DNA of 64,000 nucleotides from Orychophragmus violaceus (lineage: Eukaryota; Streptophyta; Magnoliopsida; Brassicales; Brassicaceae). A model generated the notes under the pieces. The model did no database searches. It was not told the DNA's origin and saw only the letters and a program-made list of their open reading frames with translations. The stretch lies in NCBI GenBank assembly GCA_030180135.1, contig CM058233.1:100710994-100774993 (forward strand), written 5' to 3'. The stretch's first letter is position 1; each line of letters begins with the position of its first letter. This document shows positions 58,203-64,000 of this stretch, piece after piece. The position numbers and the translations under genes are program-made.

Positions 58203-61200
58203 CTAGTATTCTAGCCCGTGCGTTGCACGGGCATTGCATTTTCGTTGATTTATTTAAATAAACATTTTAAGATAAAAGTAACAAAGAAAATAATAACATG
58301 TAATAATATATTATATAGGTTACACTAATAATGTGGTACAAAGTTATATTTTGGGCTCGAATATAATAAACCGCAACAACATACGGGCCATGAAAAAAGC
58401 ATTCACCTCAAATTTGCCGAACCCAAAAATTAAATGTTTTATCTATATACCTATTTCTCGCACTAAATCCGAAGTCTATATCCACATTGATAACATTCTA
58501 TTATATGTCGAATATTTGTCTACTCTTATAGCAAAAAAAAATATATTTTTGAATAATCATTGATAACAATTCAACGACCATGATACGGTAAGTAGATTTG
58601 TGGATCAAGAGAGCAACTTCTCTATCAAACAGAAGGAAGGATGCAGATTCCGTTTCATCAGATGCTCTAACTTTTACCATGTATGTATCTGACAAACCCA
58701 AAAAACTACAAAGTTTATGAAATGTTCACGTAGCAAAACAGTTTTCAAAAATGTTATTTACTTTTAATTGTAGATAAATATGATAGAACTATAAAACATT
58801 GTAATACAATATTCAATCTGAATCCAATCGAGATGATTACTTATCTGAGGAAATTTGTGTTATGGAGTGTGAGATCTTCTTCATGGTTTCTATATCCATA
58901 TTAGAGAATCCCATCGGGTTGACTAAAATGAAACTCATAAGACAAACATGTTCAGATCAAAATACATAGTTTTTAGAAGAAACACTGTTCATAAGAGACC
59001 ATATTGATCTTTAAAATGACCCTTTGCTCACGAAAATTAAAACCATTAACAATGTTTTAAAAAGGATTGGGGGACTTAATACTTATCTGAGGAATTATAG
59101 GTGATGAGGCCAGATATTAATATATAAGTATTTTTATTGTATACAAATTGATTAAAACTACAATAAGATGAACATATATGAATTTTTTAATGCATAGTAG
59201 ATATCTTCTGATTTTAATTTTATAAAATTATTTATATAAATGGATTAAGTTTTGGGAATATTTTTTAAATGTGGAGAAGTTTGTAATTCAAGAAATGTCA
59301 CATAAACTAAAAATGTAGAAAAAACAATATGCAAAATTTGGGATTAATTTGCTAATACTCCCATTTTTCTAGTTATATACATATATGTCAACAAACTTAT
59401 CATTGATTAACTACAAACATATAGAAATTAACATTTAATTGAGTTAGTTTATTGAGCATAATTATTAACGTGAAGCTTTCATTTCTTACTTTTTTCTAAG
59501 AATGTAAAATTTATTTAAACAAAAAACTTGTGTGCATCATATATATATCATGTTTGTTAGAAAAGTAAAACGAACTTGCCATGTTTGCAGGCTGTGCGCC
59601 TAGAATTCCTAATGACGAAGATGTTTTATTGGGTTCTTCAATGAAAAACTATATCTTCTTCACGACGAAAGTGGTTTTGATGAAACCATAATAACTGATT
59701 ACTAATTTTGTAAAATAAACATCGGCCAATGACAACATAGATATGATAGTCTCATATAGACAACATTGACTCTTTGGATTCTGTATTGGTTTCTTTTGTG
59801 CTTAAACTATTACTAACTGGAAAGTCAAATCTTTTATACTACAAGCTAAAACCGGTTTACCACAGGATCTCTTAACTCAGAGATCAAATCACCAACTTTA
59901 TACTCTTCTTCATCACCAATAAGGAATAAGCGTCGATCAGGCCATATGGCATTGGAATATCCACTCCCAGTAGCTTCATGCAATAATGAATTAAAAAAAA
60001 CATGAACATGAGAAAGACGTAAACAAAACTCATGTAGAACTTCACAGAACTTTTACACTTTTAGAGTTTTACTGAAATCAAAACAGGGAATTACCTGCCC
60101 ATTTTGCATCTCTGCAACCCGTGAGAACCATTGGAGATGCTCCATCTTGGTTGAGAGACTTTCCTCCTGTACATGTAACACATAAATTTATATCGATATC
60201 GAAATGAATAAAAAAAAAAGTTTTGAGTGGTATATGTATATACCGAATGAGCAAAATACAACGTCGATGTTAATATCCAACATCATTATCCTGTAATGTA
60301 TCAGAACACAGATTAACAAAACTCCACTTCAATCATAGCAAAGAATCCACCAACTTAGGAAAATCTATGCAAGGAACATTGAGATAAAAACAAAAGCAGA
60401 AACAATGAGATAAATTTCACCTCCAGGAACCGAGGAATCGTTGTGCCGGAATAATCAAGAGCCGGTTTGGATATGCAACATCAGACGATAGAACCCCTTT
60501 GCTATTGTTCCCTTCTCATTCGTTCCTCAATTCGTGTTACTTGATCGTGGGTTGCCTAATAATCCGATCTTTATTTTTGGGTTTCCCAATTTCCGATTTT
60601 CTGATCATGGTGAGAGAGTCGGAGCTGATACAATGGTTGGTGTGATCTCCGGTCGCCGCCAACCAAGGATCATGAGTCTCTTCCAACGACGATCAGGGTG
60701 AAAATGTAATCCACAATGAGATTGGATCCCACATGGAGAGATCCGATGGTGCAGAGAGATTTAAGCGTGAGATGTGAGAGCTCCATGGCTGAAGAGTTTG
60801 TCCCAATTTAACCATCCATCTATATTGCCTTAGAGATCGAAGCCATTAATCGGATTACAAACGCACGATTGATAATCGATTGAGGTAGAAACACGACGGC
60901 ATAGATCGAGGGATTAGGGTTTGTAAACTGCAAAAAAAAAAGAGGGATTAGGGTTATGAAAATTGACGAAGAAAATAGAGGAGGTGGGTGAATACAAACC
61001 TTAATCCTCTGCTATCGACACCGAAATCGGAATCTGGATTTTGACAGATTTGAAGATCGATCGAGATGAATGAGAAGGAGGTCTCTGTGGATGGCGAGGA
61101 GACGTTTTGCGATTTGGCCATAGGAGAGATGAATGAAAAAAAAAATTGGGATAGACACTAATTTTTTTTTGAGAATAGTCATTAAAATTGATGCCACGTC

Positions 61201-61279
61201 ATCCAATTCAAATGTTTTGATTGGAGGAGGTGAGATAGTTTCTCACTCATGACTTGTCTTTTATATATATTAGATTAGA
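58203..61279 (-). mobile_element. Non-autonomous Helitron, minus strand
   Basis: Read on the minus strand it starts A|TCTAATCTAATATATATAAAAG and ends GCACGGGCTAGAATACTAG|T. A strong hairpin CCCGTGC-AAC-GCACGGG lies 9 bases before the terminal CTAG. This is the Helitron end signature, inserted between A and T. It is 3,077 bp. No Rep/helicase was seen. It carries exons that look captured from a host gene. Confidence 0.85.
59846..60290 (-). pseudogene. Captured multi-exon gene fragment inside the Helitron
   Basis: Three minus-strand exons, 60290-60244, 60166-60095 and 59973-59846, join in frame with correct GT/AG borders. They encode IMMLDINIDVVFCSFGGK, then SPMVLTGCRDAKWAATG, then YSNAMWPDRRLFLIGDEEEY and a stop (59846-59848). 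A further upstream exon may exist near 60427-60480 (YPNRLLIIPAQRFLGSW). The donor gene was not recognised. The fragment lacks a clear start and is probably not functional by itself, but the splice sites are clean. Confidence 0.55.
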
Positions 61280-61300
61280 TTTAATATATCAAACACACAC

Positions 61301-61302
<2 letters not shown>

Positions 61303-61357
<55 letters not shown>
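61303..61357. repeat. (CT)n microsatellite
   Basis: About 27 CT units. Confidence 0.97.
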
Positions 61358-61360
<3 letters not shown>

Positions 61361-61377
61361 AACAGTACATACACATA

Positions 61378-62787
61378 GGGTCTGATTGGTAACGAATGTA
61401 ACTGTAGGCTTTTGGCTGTAAAAATTTTAGCTGTAGAAACTTTAACTGTTACTTTTATAATTTTGAAAGTATAATTGTTAACAAAAAGTATAAAAATTAT
61501 GAATATATTTTAAATAATATTTTTTGTGTTAAAATATAAAGTATGCTATATGTAAATATAAGTGATGATATATTTTATTATCATAAATGTTATGGTTACA
61601 ATTATTTTAATTAATAATAATAAGGTAATGAGATTTACATGTGATTGATCTGATAATATTATTGGAAAAATTTACCCTTTTTGACAACGTATGTTTTGTT
61701 TTACTAACCGAAAAAGTATATGTACCTAAATGTCAATAATAATAAATCATACTAATATTAGTTCTTAACAAACCATTTCACAAAAAAAAAAAATTATGGC
61801 TCCGATTGGTAAGGACTGTGACTGTTGGCTGTGACTGTTAGTTTTCGGCTGTAGAAATTTCGGCTGTAGAAACTGTGGCTGTTACTTTTAAAAGTTTTGA
61901 AAGCCTGATTGTTAACAAAAACTGTGAAAACTGTAATTGTAGGCTGTTATTTAAATAATAATTATAAATATTATTTGAAGTATTAATAATTTTCTATTAA
62001 AATATAAATTATGTTTTGATTTAAATAGAAGTGATGATATATTGTATTATACATATGTTATGGTTATAGTTATATTAATAATAATAAAAGTTACATAATT
62101 TTTAACATAAATAATTATTACAAATATAATTAAATAACAAAATACAATAGCTTACAAAATTATAATAATAGAAAAATATTCTTAACAAAAAGTTTTATAG
62201 ATATGTATATTTGAATTCTGTTTTTAAAGATATTCATTATAATAGTGAATTTTGTTGATGATTTTTACTTAACAAAAAAAAAAGTATTTGTGAACTAATT
62301 AAAAATTGGTGGAGTGTTTTATTGTTTGGAAAAGTTAAAAAAAAAAAAAAGAATATTAAGAAAAACAACAAAAAGGGACGTAGAGGAATGGATAAGCAAG
62401 AGAGAAAAACATTTAAATAGTAAAAGTCACTAAAACGTGACTGTAGGAAAAAGATAAAAATAAAGAACAAAAACAGTTACTATTACTTTAAGGGCTGTAT
62501 AAATCATAAAGTCATAAAAGCCTGATTGGTAATTAATTGCCTATTACAAAGACTTTTTAAAAACTAAAGAATTGTGGCTGTTACAAATAATAAAAGTTGA
62601 GAATTGTGGCTTTAACAAAATCGTACAATAACAAGAGCAAAAACAGTTATTTGACTGTGAGATTATTAAGGAAGACTTTTAGTGCTGTGAAGTAGTTACA
62701 GCCTGATTGGTGTAAAAATGACTTTAAAGACTGTATAATTAATTTAAAGCCTCCACAGCTTTCACAGTCTATACCCCAATCGGACCC
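61378..62787. mobile_element. TIR element made of related units (GGGTCTGATTGG ends)
   Basis: The left end GGGTCTGATTGG and right end CCCCAATCGGACCC are inverted, with ATA on both sides (61375-61377 and 62788-62790), suggesting a Harbinger-like 3-bp TSD. A second left-type end GGCTCCGATTGGTAAGG begins at 61798, so two related units are joined or nested. The interior repeats GGCTGTAGAAACT and GCCTGATTGGT words and encodes nothing. Confidence 0.6.
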
Positions 62788-62790
62788 ATA

Positions 62791-63168
62791 ATTGTCATTA
62801 AACATTAAACGGTAGGTCGACTATTTTCAGAAAGGTAAGGAAATAACCGAATGCAGCGTCGTAGTAAAGTAAGGAAATAATCGAAGTGGCGTAGCAGGTA
62901 GCTTTATGTCTATAGTTTCCAGTCCAATATACATACATATATGCTATTATCTTCTTCTAATTTTGCCTCAATATTGGCAGCCACGTATATTCTTGAGATT
63001 GATTATTTGATTAGTTTGTGGGGTTTGTTATATATTACCATCATTATTTGATGATACACTTTTCTGAACTTAAAAATACTATCTCTACTCACCACAATAC
63101 ATTAATTTAGAATATGAAAGGCTATTATGATTATTATCGGATACTGGGTAAGTCTTATTACTTTTTTA
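62791..63168. other. Intergenic spacer
   Basis: No feature recognised. Confidence 0.5.
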
Positions 63169-63177
63169 TAATTTATT

Positions 63178-63893
63178 GAGTAATACTTGGGTTCACCCCT
63201 AGAGGTGAACCTTTTTATTCACCTCCACATTTTCTAACCAATCAAATAATTCCACATAATCTAATATTAAAAATAAATAAAATTTTAAAAATGTTTTAAA
63301 AATAAGAAAATAAAAAACGAAAATAAAAGAAAAGAAAATATATTTTATTTCAAACAAAACTTAAAAATAATTTTTTTTAAAAAAATACTAAAACCTAAAT
63401 CTTAATCTCTAAACCCTAAATTCTAACCTTAAACCCTAAACGATAATTTGAACCTAAAATATTAAAATTAAAACTAAATCCTAATCCCTAAATCCAATAT
63501 CTAAATCTTAAAAAATAAAAAAACTAAACCCTAATCCCTAAACTCTAAACCCTAATCCAAAGATCTTAAACCCTAATCCATAAACCCTAAACCCAAAGAG
63601 CTTAAACCCTATATCATAAACCCTAATCCCTAAACCCAATATGTAAATTTTAAAAAATAAAAACTAAACCCTAATCCCTAAACCCTAAACCCTAACCCAA
63701 AGAGCTTAAACCCTAATCTCTAAACCCCAAATCCAAAGAGCTTAAACCCTATACCATAAACCCTAATCCCTAAACCTTAATTTTAATTTTATAATATTAT
63801 TTAAAAATAATATTACATGACATATTTTTATTGGTTAATAAAGAGGGGGTGAACAAATGGATTCACCTCTAGGGGTGAACCTAAGTATTTTCC
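63178..63893. mobile_element. MULE-type MITE with telomere-like interior
   Basis: The inverted ends share AATACTTNGGTTCACCCC and run about 34 bp. The 9-bp TSD TAATTTATT lies at 63169-63177 and 63894-63902. It is 716 bp with no ORF. Confidence 0.82.
63400..63780 (+). repeat. Degenerate telomere-like repeats inside the MITE
   Basis: Many CCCTAAA / TAAACCC words are mixed with CCTAATC and AAAGAGCTTAAACC blocks. They are internal to the MITE at 63178-63893, so they are interstitial and not a chromosome end. Confidence 0.8.
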
Positions 63894-64000
63894 TAATTTA
63901 TTCATGCCAACAAAATACAATAGTTGTATATAGTTCCTTTACCCAATATAGTTTATATCACCCATCTTCCCATCTTCTTTATTGCGTGTGCAAGATATCA

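Noticed and set aside
63400..63780. True telomere or subtelomere
   Set aside because: The repeats are degenerate and enclosed in a MITE with its own TSD, and unique-looking sequence follows.
1..64000. CRISPR arrays, operons, bacterial defence or phage genes
   Set aside because: The sequence is plant nuclear DNA; direct repeats seen are LTRs, TSDs, tandem repeats or microsatellites.

Overview
This window is plant nuclear DNA and almost certainly comes from a Brassicaceae species. The coding genes are spliced with GT-AG introns, the U1 snRNA genes have the plant USE/TATA promoter layout, and the transposons are typical of this family (Athila-type Ty3 elements, Helitrons, CACTA, MULEs, poly(A) retroposons). 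The identifiable genes occur in an order that, from memory, matches the A. thaliana chromosome 4 block from about At4g23410 to At4g23496: TET5, TIR-NB-ARC, AIRP1, beta-adaptin, PLAC8, SPIRAL1-like5. The block is heavily expanded by insertions and partly decayed.

Layout. 0.8-6.1 kb: a decayed LINE, interrupted by an Athila-type element (5' LTR at 6089) that runs to about 10.88 kb. That element stops inside reverse transcriptase, where it joins a broken tetraspanin (TET5-like) gene. 11.7-13.8 kb: two poly(A) retroposons with long target-site duplications (TSDs). 13.9-15.7 kb: two tandem U1 snRNA genes with complete promoters. 16.2-17.3 kb: a MULE with 169-bp inverted repeats carrying an intact two-exon GRF zinc-finger gene. 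19.07-24.45 kb: a complete LTR retrotransposon with two LTRs, a primer-binding site (PBS) and a TSD but no gag-pol; its interior holds an array of tiny hairpins. 24.5-25.5 kb: a third poly(A) retroposon. 27.1-28.7 kb: a decayed Ty3 pol fragment.

30.4-40.3 kb is the gene-bearing core: an intact TIR-NB-ARC gene, fragments of an AIRP1-like RING gene and of a beta-adaptin gene, tRNA-Val(AAC), an eight-exon PLAC8/Cys-rich gene and SPIRAL1-like5. The intact genes look like independent single-copy host genes, not an operon or cluster with a shared function.

41-64 kb is AT-rich and built mostly of mobile elements: a Harbinger-type MITE, a fourth poly(A) retroposon, a converging inverted repeat array (45.9-46.7 kb), a Helitron (47.2-49.6 kb), a 5' LTR plus PBS plus long ORF of a second Athila-like family (51.0-55 kb), a CACTA derivative (55.7-58.0 kb), a minus-strand Helitron carrying exons that look captured (58.2-61.3 kb), a TIR element made of related units (61.4-62.8 kb) and a MULE-type MITE filled with telomere-like repeats (63.2-63.9 kb).

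No bacterial-type system, CRISPR array or obviously new multi-gene system was seen. The most unusual signals are structural: covarying hairpins in the non-autonomous LTR element, compensatory changes between the two U1 copies, and the converging repeat array.
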